The position numbers were made by a program, and so were the translations under genes. A stretch of DNA of 60,408 bases. It comes from a virus. The stretch spans positions 1-60,408 of the IMG/VR virus record IMGVR_UViG_3300037245_001069, one strand, 5' to 3'. Positions 13,855 through 21,652 of this stretch are shown piece by piece (position 1 is the first letter of the stretch; each line of letters begins with the position of its first letter). Below the pieces are notes generated by a model. It was not told the DNA's origin, did not search any database, and saw nothing but the letters and a program-made list of their open reading frames with translations.

Positions 13855-15416
13855 TACACAGTCAGTGTTGAGACCAATTCGTTTAATTCATGAACATCTT
13901 TGTTGTTCTTTAATTTATGAATACCTGAATCAATGTACTCATTCATTTCGATCTGGGAAAGTAGTTTTTTAACCTTAGCCAATAAGCCCGGTGCCGCTGC
14001 AATTAGTCTTGCATGTTTCACATTACCTATGCTTTCACAAATTAAGTAACCGCCATAGTATTCTATTTCTTCATCCTTGCTTTCCTCGGCATTAGGTGGT
14101 GATGGGAAATTTGTGTTTTTGATTTTAGTATCAGAAACAACAGTTGATTTGTGCTTCCCTATTTTCCATTGCATTGTATTTTCTACAAATTCACCATCAA
14201 TTACCTCTTCTTTCTCAATAACTGGAATAGGCTCAACTACGGTAGGTTTAAATTCACCAATAATAGGCTCTTTTTTAGCAGCAGTAATTCCTTCGGCATA
14301 TTCAACTTTCGGAGTAGGAACAGCCGGACTCTCAACAGGAACTTCTTCGAAATCAACCGTAATTAATGTCTCTAAAATAGCAATCAAGTTATTTTTAAAT
14401 GTATCAAATTCAACATCAGTCAAATCTTCAATCATTTTTTCCGGATAGTCATTTGCTTGAATTTTAGCCGCCCATTCCAGATCATCAATACCAGCTGCCA
14501 ATAAAATATCAAGTCTTTTTGAAGCAAGCTCTTCTTTGACTTTTTTAGCTGCCTTTTCCTCTTCTCGTTTCTGCTTGGCAAAGTCGGCAAGTTCTTTTTG
14601 CTTTGCCTCAATCAATTTTTCTAACTCCTGCGCATCTGAGCCTTCCACGTAATTTCCACCAAGAAGGATGTATTTGTTTTTAAGCAAAACTAGATACTTG
14701 TCGTAGGCGATTTGCTTTGTTTCCTTCAAGATTAATTCAATATCATCTTCGCCTGTCCATTCTCTTTTTGCTTCAATAAGATATTCGTCTTTTGCATTAT
14801 TAATTACAAACCGCTTTTCAGCCTCAATAGCATCCTCAATACGAGTACGGGCAATATTAATATCAAGATGAATGCCGGAAATAGTAGTTTCACAGGCTAT
14901 TTTTAAGTCGCCAAATTCTTCTTCTGTAACTTCAAAAGCATTAAGTTTTGATTCAATCTCAGAAATTTGCTCAGGTGTAGATGCCTGAATTAAAAGAGAG
15001 CTAAATTCCCTTTGAATCTTATTGATATTCTCAGTTCTTTCAGCAAGTAATCGAGCTTTCTCAGCTTCCTTCTCAGCTTTGATACGTGCTTTTTCAGCAT
15101 TTACGCGATCAACTCCTTTTTGGATATAAGTTTCAGTATCAGAGAGTAATTCGATAAGGCTATTCCCATTAGCCTCCATTACTTTTTTACCGGCATTAAG
15201 GATTTCTTTATTCCCTTTGATAATTCTCTGGATTTCGTAACGCTTTTGCTTTACTTCAGACAGTGCCTTTTCGGACTCCTTGACTGTCTCCTTGGTGATA
15301 ACAAGATTTTTATACTTATCCACCATTTTAACTAAATCAGACTTTTTGATCTCATTGCAATTGTCTAATTCAACTACCTGCTTTTTAGGTAGATTTTTTG
15401 CAGTTTGTTTTGCCAT
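13854..15416 (-). CDS. DUF1351-like coiled-coil recombination accessory with C-terminal module
   Basis: 520 residues. The N-terminal 300 or so are coiled coil (VDKYKNLVITKETVKESEKA, then KARIKAEKEAEKARLLAERT), matching the DUF1351-type partners found next to phage annealing proteins. A Pro/Glu-rich linker (PVESPAVPTPKVEYAEG) leads to a C-terminal module with GNVKHARLIAAAPGLLAKV, usually seen as a small separate phage protein. So this looks like a fusion. It probably supports RecT; its biochemical role is unknown. Confidence 0.7.
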   Translation of the reverse strand: MAKQTAKNLPKKQVVELDNCNEIKKSDLVKMVDKYKNLVITKETVKESEKALSEVKQKRYEIQRIIKGNKEILNAGKKVMEANGNSLIELLSDTETYIQKGVDRVNAEKARIKAEKEAEKARLLAERTENINKIQREFSSLLIQASTPEQISEIESKLNAFEVTEEEFGDLKIACETTISGIHLDINIARTRIEDAIEAEKRFVINNAKDEYLIEAKREWTGEDDIELILKETKQIAYDKYLVLLKNKYILLGGNYVEGSDAQELEKLIEAKQKELADFAKQKREEEKAAKKVKEELASKRLDILLAAGIDDLEWAAKIQANDYPEKMIEDLTDVEFDTFKNNLIAILETLITVDFEEVPVESPAVPTPKVEYAEGITAAKKEPIIGEFKPTVVEPIPVIEKEEVIDGEFVENTMQWKIGKHKSTVVSDTKIKNTNFPSPPNAEESKDEEIEYYGGYLICESIGNVKHARLIAAAPGLLAKVKKLLSQIEMNEYIDSGIHKLKNNKDVHELNELVSTLTV

Positions 15417-15426
15417 TGTAATTTAT

Positions 15427-15957
15427 TTATTTGGTTTTTAATCCTTTTTCAATTTCTTCGATGATGACAGTTCCGGTTATGTCTGCCCTAAATTGCAATG
15501 AGTTGTCACGGATATTAAATTTCTCCAACCATGCGGATCTTACCGCATTATTATATCTCTCTTTTATCGACAAAACTAATTTATCTTTTAGTTTAGCTAT
15601 TTCAGAATTTAATTTACCCTGCTCGTCATCAAGATCTCTCCATTCATTTCTTAATTCTTCAGGGAATTGATCGAGAGTTAATGAGCTCTCTATTCTAGAT
15701 ATTTTAACAGTGGAGAGTTTCTTTACTTCTGAAACTTTAACAACCTTAAATTCAGGCTTATTAATGTCCGTTGAGATAATAACATTCTGGACAACAGTTG
15801 CGCTTACTGCAAACCCTTTGTATTGATTCCTAAAGTAGTTTTCAACTTCGTATTGCTGGAAGATTTTATCGCACCCTATTACAAAATGATGTTGTACTTG
15901 AAGATTTCCGGCTCTAGTATGATTGCCGATTTCAATGTTGTAAAATGATTTTTCCAT
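15427..15957 (-). CDS. unknown early protein with coiled-coil centre
   Basis: 176 residues. It starts MEKSFYNIEIGNHTRAGNLQ; the centre has LDQFPEELRNEWRDLDDEQG and a helical K-rich stretch. It precedes the recombination block. Function unknown. Confidence 0.65.
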   Translation of the reverse strand: MEKSFYNIEIGNHTRAGNLQVQHHFVIGCDKIFQQYEVENYFRNQYKGFAVSATVVQNVIISTDINKPEFKVVKVSEVKKLSTVKISRIESSLTLDQFPEELRNEWRDLDDEQGKLNSEIAKLKDKLVLSIKERYNNAVRSAWLEKFNIRDNSLQFRADITGTVIIEEIEKGLKTK

Positions 15958-15989
15958 GATATTTATTTGGTTTAAAATGTATTCAGTTT

Positions 15990-16175
15990 TTAGTATATAA
16001 TTATAAGTCCGTCTATAATATCAAATCTATTGCCAAATGGTAGTTTAATAACAGTTCTGTCATTGGCTGCCAATATGTGTATTTCTGTTTTCGGTTTCGT
16101 ATTTATCAATATCTCGTTTGGCGTTTCTTCGTTTGCCAAATCTTTTAGTTGGTGTAAGTTTATTTGTCTTGCCAT
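15990..16175 (-). CDS. 61-aa unknown protein
   Basis: Start taken at the ATG at 16175 (MARQINLHQLKDLANEETPN). An upstream ATG adds 20 hydrophobic residues that look like translated noncoding DNA. It ends DIIDGLIIIY. No domain was recognised. Confidence 0.6.
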   Translation of the reverse strand: MARQINLHQLKDLANEETPNEILINTKPKTEIHILAANDRTVIKLPFGNRFDIIDGLIIIY

Positions 16176-16202
16176 TTTATTTAATTTTGTGGTTTTAAAG
16201 AA

Positions 16203-16267
16203 GAACAGGGAGGAAAACCAAACCAATAAACACACATGAAAACAAACCCCAAAAAACCTCCCTGTTC
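16203..16267 (-). terminator. long-loop inverted repeat between early genes
   Basis: A perfect 11-bp stem, GAACAGGGAGG (16203-16213) and CCTCCCTGTTC (16257-16267), separated by 43 bases. On the minus strand the second arm is followed by TTCTTTAAAA. It could be a weak terminator or attenuator between the genes at 16309 and 15990, or an RNA processing hairpin. Confidence 0.45.
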
Positions 16268-16308
16268 AATATTTTATAAAGTTATCAACAATCAAATATA
16301 GTATTTAC

Positions 16309-16773
16309 CTAAGACTTTGCAAACGATTTATCATTGATTTTTTTGATACGAATTGCCTCTCTCTTAGATTTTTCCAATAACTCCTTCCGTTTTTTATTTC
16401 TGGAAACTTTTGCGTACCTGTTTTTGTAGATATTCACGTAAGCCCGCCTCAAAGCATTAAAAGCCATGTTTACCTCAACTGCGTATTTTTCAGGGATATT
16501 ATTTCTGCAAATATTACCAGGCTTCCCAGTCAGTACAGTTGACAATTCTCTAAAATTAAGCGTTGCCCATGCTTTTTTATCGAAATGATCCATCGGTTTA
16601 CCTTCGCCATTTTCGTCAATATGAATGCCTACTTTAGTAGCTTCAAGGCATACTAAAGCCAGTTGTTTTGTTGCAGCATCTATTGTAGCTTGGTGCCTTT
16701 GTCCCTCGAACATGAATTTGCGTTGGAGCATTAGCCGTTCATACGTCGTGTATCTTACTCGTTTGTCTTTCAT
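16309..16773 (-). CDS. unknown basic early protein
   Basis: 154 residues with a strongly basic C-terminus (NIYKNRYAKVSRNKKRKEL), suggesting nucleic-acid or ribosome contact. The centre has FRELSTVLTGKPGNICRNNI. Its ATG overlaps the stop of the upstream 53-aa gene (TAATG). Confidence 0.65.
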   Translation of the reverse strand: MKDKRVRYTTYERLMLQRKFMFEGQRHQATIDAATKQLALVCLEATKVGIHIDENGEGKPMDHFDKKAWATLNFRELSTVLTGKPGNICRNNIPEKYAVEVNMAFNALRRAYVNIYKNRYAKVSRNKKRKELLEKSKREAIRIKKINDKSFAKS

Positions 16774-16934
16774 TAGTTTAATTTAAAGCCCCAAAATTCA
16801 TTCACCCAGCTATCTCGTATTTCCTGAGCGTGAGCATCACTCAAAGCGTAGGTTTCCTTCAGTATTTTATCACCTCGTTTTTTAGTAACAAGGATGCCTT
16901 TTTTATCGGTCGTTATTTCGAATAGTGTTAGCAT
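16773..16934 (-). CDS. 53-aa unknown protein
   Basis: It reads MLTLFEITTDKKGILVTKKR, then a short helical part, then EIRDSWVNEFWGFKLN. It is coupled to the next gene by TAATG overlap. No family was recognised. Confidence 0.6.
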   Translation of the reverse strand: MLTLFEITTDKKGILVTKKRGDKILKETYALSDAHAQEIRDSWVNEFWGFKLN

Positions 16935-16939
16935 CGTTT

Positions 16940-17134
16940 TTAAAATAAGTCGTTAATAAGTGCATCGTGTACAAAATCAGAATGATTCTCATTAATAAAA
17001 TCAATCTCATCTTCAGTTAATTCTCTGTCTCTGTAATCTCCAGAAGAAATTATAGCATCCGAAAAATCAGGCCAATCATTTCCGTTAACCTGATCAAATA
17101 CTAGGTTACTTACTTGCTTTAAATCTATTATCAT
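16940..17134 (-). CDS. 64-aa acidic protein
   Basis: Strongly acidic (VNGNDWPDFSDAIISSGDYR, then ELTEDEIDFINENHSDF), a composition seen in DNA-mimic anti-host proteins. Charge alone does not prove that role. Confidence 0.6.
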   Translation of the reverse strand: MIIDLKQVSNLVFDQVNGNDWPDFSDAIISSGDYRDRELTEDEIDFINENHSDFVHDALINDLF

Positions 17135-17155
17135 TGTTTTTTATGATTTAGTTTT

Positions 17156-17332
17156 TTAGAATCCAAATATCAATTTACTAATCAATCCCAGAACCGGAAG
17201 CCCAACCACCAAAAACAAAATAAATACTATTGCTTTTTTACGGTCGGCATCAGTGATTTTTTTACAAGGTATCTTGGCCGTAGCTTCGTAGCGATCACGG
17301 CTGTTTAATTCTGATTTTTTACGTTTTTTCAT
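17156..17332 (-). CDS. 58-aa single-TM protein
   Basis: A basic N-terminus (MKKRKKSELNSRDRYEATAK) and a C-terminal membrane segment (IVFILFLVVGLPVLGLISKL). Probably anchored by its tail. Function unknown. Confidence 0.6.
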   Translation of the reverse strand: MKKRKKSELNSRDRYEATAKIPCKKITDADRKKAIVFILFLVVGLPVLGLISKLIFGF

Positions 17333-17361
17333 GACTTGTTTTTATGATTAAAATTAAATAG

Positions 17362-17430
17362 TGGTAAGCTCCAGAATCGAACTGAAATTCATTGAGTTTT
17401 TTAGACTCAAATTAGCCGCCAAGCCGAACC
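17362..17430 (-). tRNA. degenerate tRNA-like sequence (pseudo-tRNA candidate)
   Basis: On the minus strand, 69 bases. The T arm is good: TTCAG-TTCGATT-CTGGA. So is the anticodon-type arm: TGAGT-CTAAAAA-ACTCA, putting AAA at 34-36. The 3' strand GCTTACC pairs only partly (4 of 7) with the 5' GGTTCGG, and the D arm is nearly absent. It is more likely a decayed tRNA or an attachment-site relic than a working tRNA. Confidence 0.35.
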
Positions 17431-17443
17431 TATTTTTTAGAGG

Positions 17444-17716
17444 TTAGTTTATGTTTTTTGTAGATAAAGGAATCCAAAGATTTTTATATTTAAAACATTT
17501 CCCCTTGCAATACCTATCAGCTTCGTTTTTTGTGGCAATTATTGAATCAAAATCAACATCAAATAAAACACCCCAAAGAACAGGACTAATAAACTTAGCA
17601 TTTTTTGTAGCAAGAATTGAGCAGATTAATTTATGTGCTTCGTCTTTTTGCTTTGGAGTTAATTGAGAGAAATAGCGAAGATTGCACTTTTCCATGGCAT
17701 TTTTTACTTTATTCAT
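17444..17716 (-). CDS. unknown early protein, cysteine-rich end
   Basis: About 90 residues from the ATG at 17716 (MNKVKNAMEKCNLRYFSQLT). An ATG at 17743 would overlap the upstream gene. The C-terminus has CKGKCFKYKNLWIPL. No family was recognised. Confidence 0.6.
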   Translation of the reverse strand: MNKVKNAMEKCNLRYFSQLTPKQKDEAHKLICSILATKNAKFISPVLWGVLFDVDFDSIIATKNEADRYCKGKCFKYKNLWIPLSTKNIN

Positions 17717-17726
17717 AATCGGTTTT

Positions 17727-17891
17727 TTACATCGTTTTAGCACTTTTTACAACAACTCCAATACAATTACCCCAAGAACAAAGAAAAGCCAGCACAGTCA
17801 ATTGCGTACACCACTGAGGGGGGTTTTTTAGTAAGAAGATAGCCACGCATAGGGCGGCCATTATTAAGAATGAGATTATTAGTTTTTTCAT
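17727..17891 (-). CDS. 54-aa two-TM protein
   Basis: Two hydrophobic stretches (LIISFLIMAALCVAIFLL and LTVLAFLCSWGNCIGVVV) around NPPQWCTQ. A small membrane protein of the early operon. Superinfection or host-membrane effects are possible but unproven. Confidence 0.6.
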   Translation of the reverse strand: MKKLIISFLIMAALCVAIFLLKNPPQWCTQLTVLAFLCSWGNCIGVVVKSAKTM

Positions 17892-17900
17892 GGTAGTTTT

Positions 17901-18065
17901 TTAAGATCTTACTTTGTTTTTTATAGAAAATACAGCCACCTGGTAAGCCAAACTCAAAGGCAAAGGAGCCGCTTTCCTTTCCGGAGAATCAAATTCTTTA
18001 CCAAACACTTTTTTATATGTGGCTCTCATTTCGGCGCTGGTTGGTTTTTTTATGGTTATTTGCAT
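17901..18065 (-). CDS. 54-aa unknown protein
   Basis: It starts MQITIKKPTSAEMRATYKKV, with FGKEFDSPERKA in the middle. Basic, no membrane segment. Ten bases separate its stop from the next start. Confidence 0.55.
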   Translation of the reverse strand: MQITIKKPTSAEMRATYKKVFGKEFDSPERKAAPLPLSLAYQVAVFSIKNKVRS

Positions 18066-18068
18066 GGC

Positions 18069-18218
18069 TTAAATTTTGAATTCTTTCTTCGTTGCATTCT
18101 CTGAAAATCTGATTATTTTATTAGCATTCATTTTGCGCGCGTACTCCCTTGAACCCTCAAGGTTGGTTCCATCAGCTATTTTATAGCCGTTTTTGTAGAT
18201 GTTGTAAGAATAATTCAT
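18069..18218 (-). CDS. 49-aa basic protein
   Basis: It reads MNYSYNIYKNGYKIADGTNL, then a basic helical end (ENATKKEFKI). Its start is preceded by the hairpin leader at 18236-18273. Function unknown. Confidence 0.55.
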   Translation of the reverse strand: MNYSYNIYKNGYKIADGTNLEGSREYARKMNANKIIRFSENATKKEFKI

Positions 18219-18235
18219 AGCTCAATATTTAAAGT

Positions 18236-18273
18236 TTTTACCTACCAAACCCCGCAACTAGGAAGTTACGGGG
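18236..18273 (-). promoter_or_regulatory. hairpin leader (family member 1)
   Basis: A hairpin with arms CCCCG-c-AACT and AGTT-a-CGGGG (18250-18273). On the minus strand it is followed by TTGGTAGGTAAAAAC and then the gene at 18218. The hairpin-then-GGTAAAA layout recurs at four other early genes. Probably an RNA element affecting translation or processing. Confidence 0.5.
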
Positions 18274-18344
18274 CAAATAGAATGTAATGTTTAATAAATT
18301 AGATACGTCTCATTTTTTACCTCCTTTCTTTTGGTTAGTTTTTA

Positions 18345-18686
18345 TTATTTTAATATCTCCAAAAAGTACTCAATTGCAGAATGAACGTAAATGTAATGAG
18401 TATTTGTTTTTTGTGATTGAGATTCATAAGGGTTATTAAAATCTAATGCCAGAGCGTTGTACAAATCAGGAATTTTATTTTTTATAAGCTTCCTTATTTT
18501 TGAACCATTGGCTTTTTTAGATCCGTTCATTAACTCATCCCATTTCAGTTCTGAGATATCGCAACAAGCGCACTCCAGTTGAATATTTTCATTATAATTC
18601 ATATCAATTAATTTAGTAACGTTTTGCACCCACGAAGCCGGGGCCATTGACGGCACCGGCGGAGGGCTGGAGATGTTTTTATTCAA
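18345..18686 (-). CDS. unknown protein paired with ParB-like gene
   Basis: 113 residues with a Pro-rich start (NKNISSPPPVPSMAPASWVQ) and a CACC cluster. It overlaps the ParB-like gene by 8 bases, so the two are coupled. Function unknown. Confidence 0.6.
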   Translation of the reverse strand: MNKNISSPPPVPSMAPASWVQNVTKLIDMNYNENIQLECACCDISELKWDELMNGSKKANGSKIRKLIKNKIPDLYNALALDFNNPYESQSQKTNTHYIYVHSAIEYFLEILK

Positions 18687-18975
18687 TATGTAAATATTTG
18701 CAATAAATAAACTTTTGGCCGTTAATTAACTTTGATATTACTGTATGGTGCCCGTCAATGAGTATGTAACGACCTAGATAAAACAAAACGTAAGGAATAG
18801 TTAACTGCTTATTTTTTAGCTTATATTCCAATACTTCAGAATCAATATATTTCTGGTTTGGGTGTAAATCGCTTATTTTTACCCGCTTATTTTCTTTGAA
18901 ATCATTTTGACCAACACCGTTTTTTATGTGGTGTTCGTTCAAATCTTTTAAATATTTTGATGTTTCGATTTGCAT
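18679..18975 (-). CDS. ParB/Srx-like N-terminal domain protein
   Basis: 98 residues. ISDLHPNQKYIDSEVLEYKL and GRYILIDGHHTVISKLINGQ match the ParB/sulfiredoxin-like domain (positions 32-95), with DGHH in place of the usual DGxHR. It has only this domain: no helix-turn-helix or dimer domain. Such solo domains occur in phages as nucleotide-using or DNA-modifying accessories. Confidence 0.65.
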   Translation of the reverse strand: MQIETSKYLKDLNEHHIKNGVGQNDFKENKRVKISDLHPNQKYIDSEVLEYKLKNKQLTIPYVLFYLGRYILIDGHHTVISKLINGQKFIYCKYLHIE

Positions 18976-18983
18976 AATTTAGT

Positions 18984-19145
18984 TTATAAAATATTAAGCA
19001 TATTATCATTATGCACCCGGTGCGCGTCTTCCATAATTAAATGATTCAATCTGATTAATTCGCTTTTATCATTGTCTGACAAATGGTAAGCGTTTTTATA
19101 CTGGTTTAACAATATAAAATACTCTTTTCTTTCTTCTTCATTCAT
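18984..19145 (-). CDS. 53-aa helical protein
   Basis: It starts MNEEERKEYFILLNQYKNAY and continues helical (DKSELIRLNHLIMEDAHRVH). No motif. It lies between the ParB-like gene and the 209-aa gene. Confidence 0.55.
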   Translation of the reverse strand: MNEEERKEYFILLNQYKNAYHLSDNDKSELIRLNHLIMEDAHRVHNDNMLNIL

Positions 19146-19147
19146 GG

Positions 19148-19777
19148 CTAAATTGTATTTAATTCAATAAAATATTCCTTATTCACTTGCGATAGTTTGT
19201 AATAAACTTTTTCGCCTTCAGTGGTATGTTTTACGGGCTCTGAACAATAAAAACAACCTTTCCCATAAATGGGCGGCAAGCATTCCAAAAAATGCCAGTA
19301 AATAGACTCACCTACTTTAAAGGATTCACCTAGTTTTTTATTGTTTAAATCGAGTTTTTTAAATAGTTTCCATTCAATTTCACTTTGCATATCTGCCTCA
19401 AAGTTTTCACGAATTCTAGTTTTCTGGTCGGTGCCTTCCATCGGTAGGATTAAATTTAAGCCCTCATCATAATAGTCAGCTCCTTCGCAGCATCCAGGTG
19501 AAGAGCAGCAATTGTACCCGGTTAAGTATCTATGTGGCTCATTTCTGAATTCATGGTAAAAATCAAAGCTAATACATAGGACTCGCACACCGTCAAAGGC
19601 TCGAATATTTCTATTTTCTTGAATAGGTTCAAATTTATGAAAGTCTAAATCTTTTTTATTGAATTGACTACACAAGGCCAATTGGTCATAATTAAAAACA
19701 AAATTGCAATTAAATTTTGCCTTCATTTCTTCAATTGTTTGCGCGTATTCTTTTTGATAGTCTTTTGTTGTTTTCAT
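19148..19777 (-). CDS. cysteine-rich unknown protein
   Basis: 209 residues with two Cys clusters, NCCSSPGCCEGADYYDEG near the centre and GKGCFYCSEPVKH near the end. They look like metal-binding sites. The N-terminus is DYQKEYAQTIEEMKAKFNC. The gene is preceded by a hairpin leader (19791-19833). Confidence 0.6.
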   Translation of the reverse strand: MKTTKDYQKEYAQTIEEMKAKFNCNFVFNYDQLALCSQFNKKDLDFHKFEPIQENRNIRAFDGVRVLCISFDFYHEFRNEPHRYLTGYNCCSSPGCCEGADYYDEGLNLILPMEGTDQKTRIRENFEADMQSEIEWKLFKKLDLNNKKLGESFKVGESIYWHFLECLPPIYGKGCFYCSEPVKHTTEGEKVYYKLSQVNKEYFIELNTI

Positions 19778-19790
19778 GTTTTTTACTTTT

Positions 19791-19833
19791 GTTTTTTACC
19801 ACCGAAACCGGCCCCGTTTTAATGGTGGCCGGT
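19791..19833 (-). promoter_or_regulatory. hairpin leader (family member 2)
   Basis: A perfect 7-bp stem, ACCGGCC (19807-19813) and GGCCGGT (19827-19833). On the minus strand it is followed by TTTCGGTGGTAAAAAAC and then the gene at 19777. The same layout as the other leaders. Confidence 0.5.
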
Positions 19834-19838
19834 TAAGG

Positions 19839-20114
19839 TCAATTATCAATAAATTCTTTTGGAACGTTTGCCCCGTGGTAGGTTAAGTCGTGGATTAATC
19901 CGTATTGCTTGACCCCATCAATTAAGGGAAGAAAAGAAAAATCATTTATAAAATGATATTTTTTATCAATTCCCATAGCCGTCTGATTTGTTACGGATAC
20001 GCCCGCCGGAATAGTTACCAATGTATCGTATTTAGTTAACTTTTGGCCCGTGTAAAAATCGAATTGGCCAGTATAGGAGCGATGGATAAATTTTGTTTCT
20101 TTATTTGTTTTCAT
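19839..20114 (-). CDS. 91-aa unknown protein
   Basis: It includes FIHRSYTGQFDFYTGQKLTK and the loop VTIPAGVSVTNQTAMG, a beta-rich pattern. No membrane segment. The start is 2 bases from the stop of the upstream gene. Confidence 0.6.
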   Translation of the reverse strand: MKTNKETKFIHRSYTGQFDFYTGQKLTKYDTLVTIPAGVSVTNQTAMGIDKKYHFINDFSFLPLIDGVKQYGLIHDLTYHGANVPKEFIDN

Positions 20115-20116
20115 AA

Positions 20117-20296
20117 TTATTCACATTTTCGACTTTTTAAAAGCCAGCTTTCATAATTCTTTTGAGTATCACAAATATTCAATTTACTGCAAACATTACA
20201 GGAAACTAATTTTTTACTGTTCCGACACCTTTGTGCAGTTTTGGCCAGTCCGTCAAGTTTTAATTTACAGGCGGCGTAAGTTGTTTTTTTAGGCAT
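20117..20296 (-). CDS. 59-aa basic four-Cys protein
   Basis: It reads MPKKTTYAACKLKLDGLAKT, with CNVCSKLNIC in the centre and a basic end SRKCE. Probably a small zinc-binding protein. No family was recognised. Confidence 0.6.
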   Translation of the reverse strand: MPKKTTYAACKLKLDGLAKTAQRCRNSKKLVSCNVCSKLNICDTQKNYESWLLKSRKCE

Positions 20297-20306
20297 GGTT
20301 ACGAGT

Positions 20307-20654
20307 TTAATACCTATTTACTAAGTCTTTTCTAATTTCCCTCAATTCGGCTGGATAATCCTGGCCAGCACAATAAGTAAAACACTTACGACTGAATGAA
20401 TAGAAGATCCTTTCAAGATACCACTTAGAGAAGCCGCCCCGGTTGATAACATTGAACATTCTTTCCTTTGTTTTCGCATGGCCGCCCAATAATTCACAAA
20501 CGTTATCAATTAAATCATTAGTTAACAAATCGTTTATTTTAATCCAGTCGACACCCTCTAAATAAATTGATTGACTCATTAAGTTATATAAACTTAATTG
20601 CTTAACCTTATTTTTCAGGCTGTCAATACTTTTGTAATTTCTTTTTGTATTCAT
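20307..20654 (-). CDS. unknown early protein
   Basis: 115 residues, basic and helical. LLGGHAKTKERMFNVINRGG and FYSFSRKCFTYCAGQDYPAE are visible; the last resembles a ribbon or helix end. It is preceded by a hairpin leader at 20683-20721. Confidence 0.6.
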   Translation of the reverse strand: MNTKRNYKSIDSLKNKVKQLSLYNLMSQSIYLEGVDWIKINDLLTNDLIDNVCELLGGHAKTKERMFNVINRGGFSKWYLERIFYSFSRKCFTYCAGQDYPAELREIRKDLVNRY

Positions 20655-20682
20655 CTTATTAATTTTAGTTTAAATTCTATTT

Positions 20683-20721
20683 TTTACCTGGAAAACTCCA
20701 GCCGGGTAGACTGGAGGTAAA
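20683..20721 (-). promoter_or_regulatory. hairpin leader (family member 3)
   Basis: Inner perfect stem CTCCAG (20696-20701) / CTGGAG (20711-20716) with the loop CCGGGTAGA. Outer stem TTTAC / GTAAA. On the minus strand GGTAAAAAATAG follows. The loop is identical to that of member 5. Confidence 0.55.
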
Positions 20722-20723
20722 TA

Positions 20724-20912
20724 TTAATAAATAACTCTTTTTATTTCGCGCTCATTAATTAGCATTTTATCACTTTTTACATCCGGGTTTACGTCGTAAG
20801 TGAATTCAATTACTTTGTAACCTACTTTTTTTAACTTACTATATTTTTTACCTGCGATAATTGGAAACCTTTGTTTCTCTTTTTTTGTTATAAGTCCGTA
20901 TATTTTACTCAT
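20724..20912 (-). CDS. 62-aa basic protein
   Basis: It starts MSKIYGLITKKEKQRFPIIA and has KVIEFTYDVNPDVKSDKM. Beta-rich and basic. Function unknown. Confidence 0.6.
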   Translation of the reverse strand: MSKIYGLITKKEKQRFPIIAGKKYSKLKKVGYKVIEFTYDVNPDVKSDKMLINEREIKRVIY

Positions 20913-20923
20913 TTTATTAATCT

Positions 20924-21091
20924 TTATGGTGTAAATAATTCTTGTAATAATTTGCCAATGGAGTTATCAGACCAGTTCAAAATGTCACGTTTTTTATATG
21001 GCGTCGCGTCCGTTATTTCTTTAATTGCTTCGTCACGGGTAAAATTATCCGTGAATTTTTGCCCGAAATTGTAATAATAAACTTGAAACAT
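20924..21091 (-). CDS. 55-aa unknown protein
   Basis: It reads MFQVYYYNFGQKFTDNFTRD, with EAIKEITDATPYKKRDI. It is preceded by the weaker hairpin leader at 21121-21175. No family was recognised. Confidence 0.55.
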   Translation of the reverse strand: MFQVYYYNFGQKFTDNFTRDEAIKEITDATPYKKRDILNWSDNSIGKLLQELFTP

Positions 21092-21120
21092 AATTGATCT
21101 TTTTTATGTGAATAGTTCTA

Positions 21121-21175
21121 TTTTTTACCACCAAGACCCCGCGACAAATTAAGGAGGCGAGGCGATGGATAAACT
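21121..21175 (-). promoter_or_regulatory. hairpin leader (family member 4, weaker)
   Basis: The minus strand ends in CGGGGTCTTGGTGGTAAAAA, as in the other leaders. The upstream arm (CGCCTCGCC) pairs only in part. It lies between the genes at 21174 and 21091. Confidence 0.4.
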
Positions 21176-21596
21176 ATTTTCTTATTATTTCCGTAACATC
21201 TTTACAGCACTTTACAAAATGTTCTCTATTCCCGAACCCAGTACTTTTACAATCCGAACACTGACTAATCGCCTGGTAATATATTTCTGTTTCTTCTTTG
21301 TGCCGGGTCTCGATATAGAACCAATTTGAAGTTGTTTTATGAATGGCTAATATTTCCCAGTTGTTAAGTATCCAATAAATTAAATACTCTTTACCGTAGA
21401 TATTTGCAGCCAAATATGCAGCCCTAAACAGGGACCCGCCCAACATAGATAATTTTTCATCGATTAAGTGTAATTCTGTTTTGTAATCTTCTTTATTTAA
21501 AAGACCCAAATTAATTTCACTCCTTAACTCTCTTCGCTGGCTTGTTAGTTGGTCCATGTCAGCGGATAAAATAAAATCTCTAATTTCTGTATTCAT
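21174..21596 (-). CDS. unknown early protein with Cys ends
   Basis: 140 residues. The N-terminal half is helical (SADMDQLTSQRRELRSEINL). The centre is hydrophobic and aromatic (FRAAYLAANIYGKEYLIYWI). The C-terminus carries CSDCKSTGFG and CCKD, a likely zinc site. It is preceded by leader member 5. Confidence 0.6.
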   Translation of the reverse strand: MNTEIRDFILSADMDQLTSQRRELRSEINLGLLNKEDYKTELHLIDEKLSMLGGSLFRAAYLAANIYGKEYLIYWILNNWEILAIHKTTSNWFYIETRHKEETEIYYQAISQCSDCKSTGFGNREHFVKCCKDVTEIIRK

Positions 21597-21606
21597 AACT
21601 TTTGTC

Positions 21607-21647
21607 TTTTACCACCAATTCCCCACACCGGGTAGATGTGAGGTAAA
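21607..21647 (-). promoter_or_regulatory. hairpin leader (family member 5)
   Basis: Inner stem CCCCACA (21621-21627) / TGTGAGG (21637-21643), 6 of 7 pairs, loop CCGGGTAGA (identical to member 3). Outer stem TTTACC / GGTAAA. On the minus strand GGTGGTAAAAGAC leads to the ATG at 21596. Confidence 0.55.
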
Positions 21648-21652
21648 GGATT

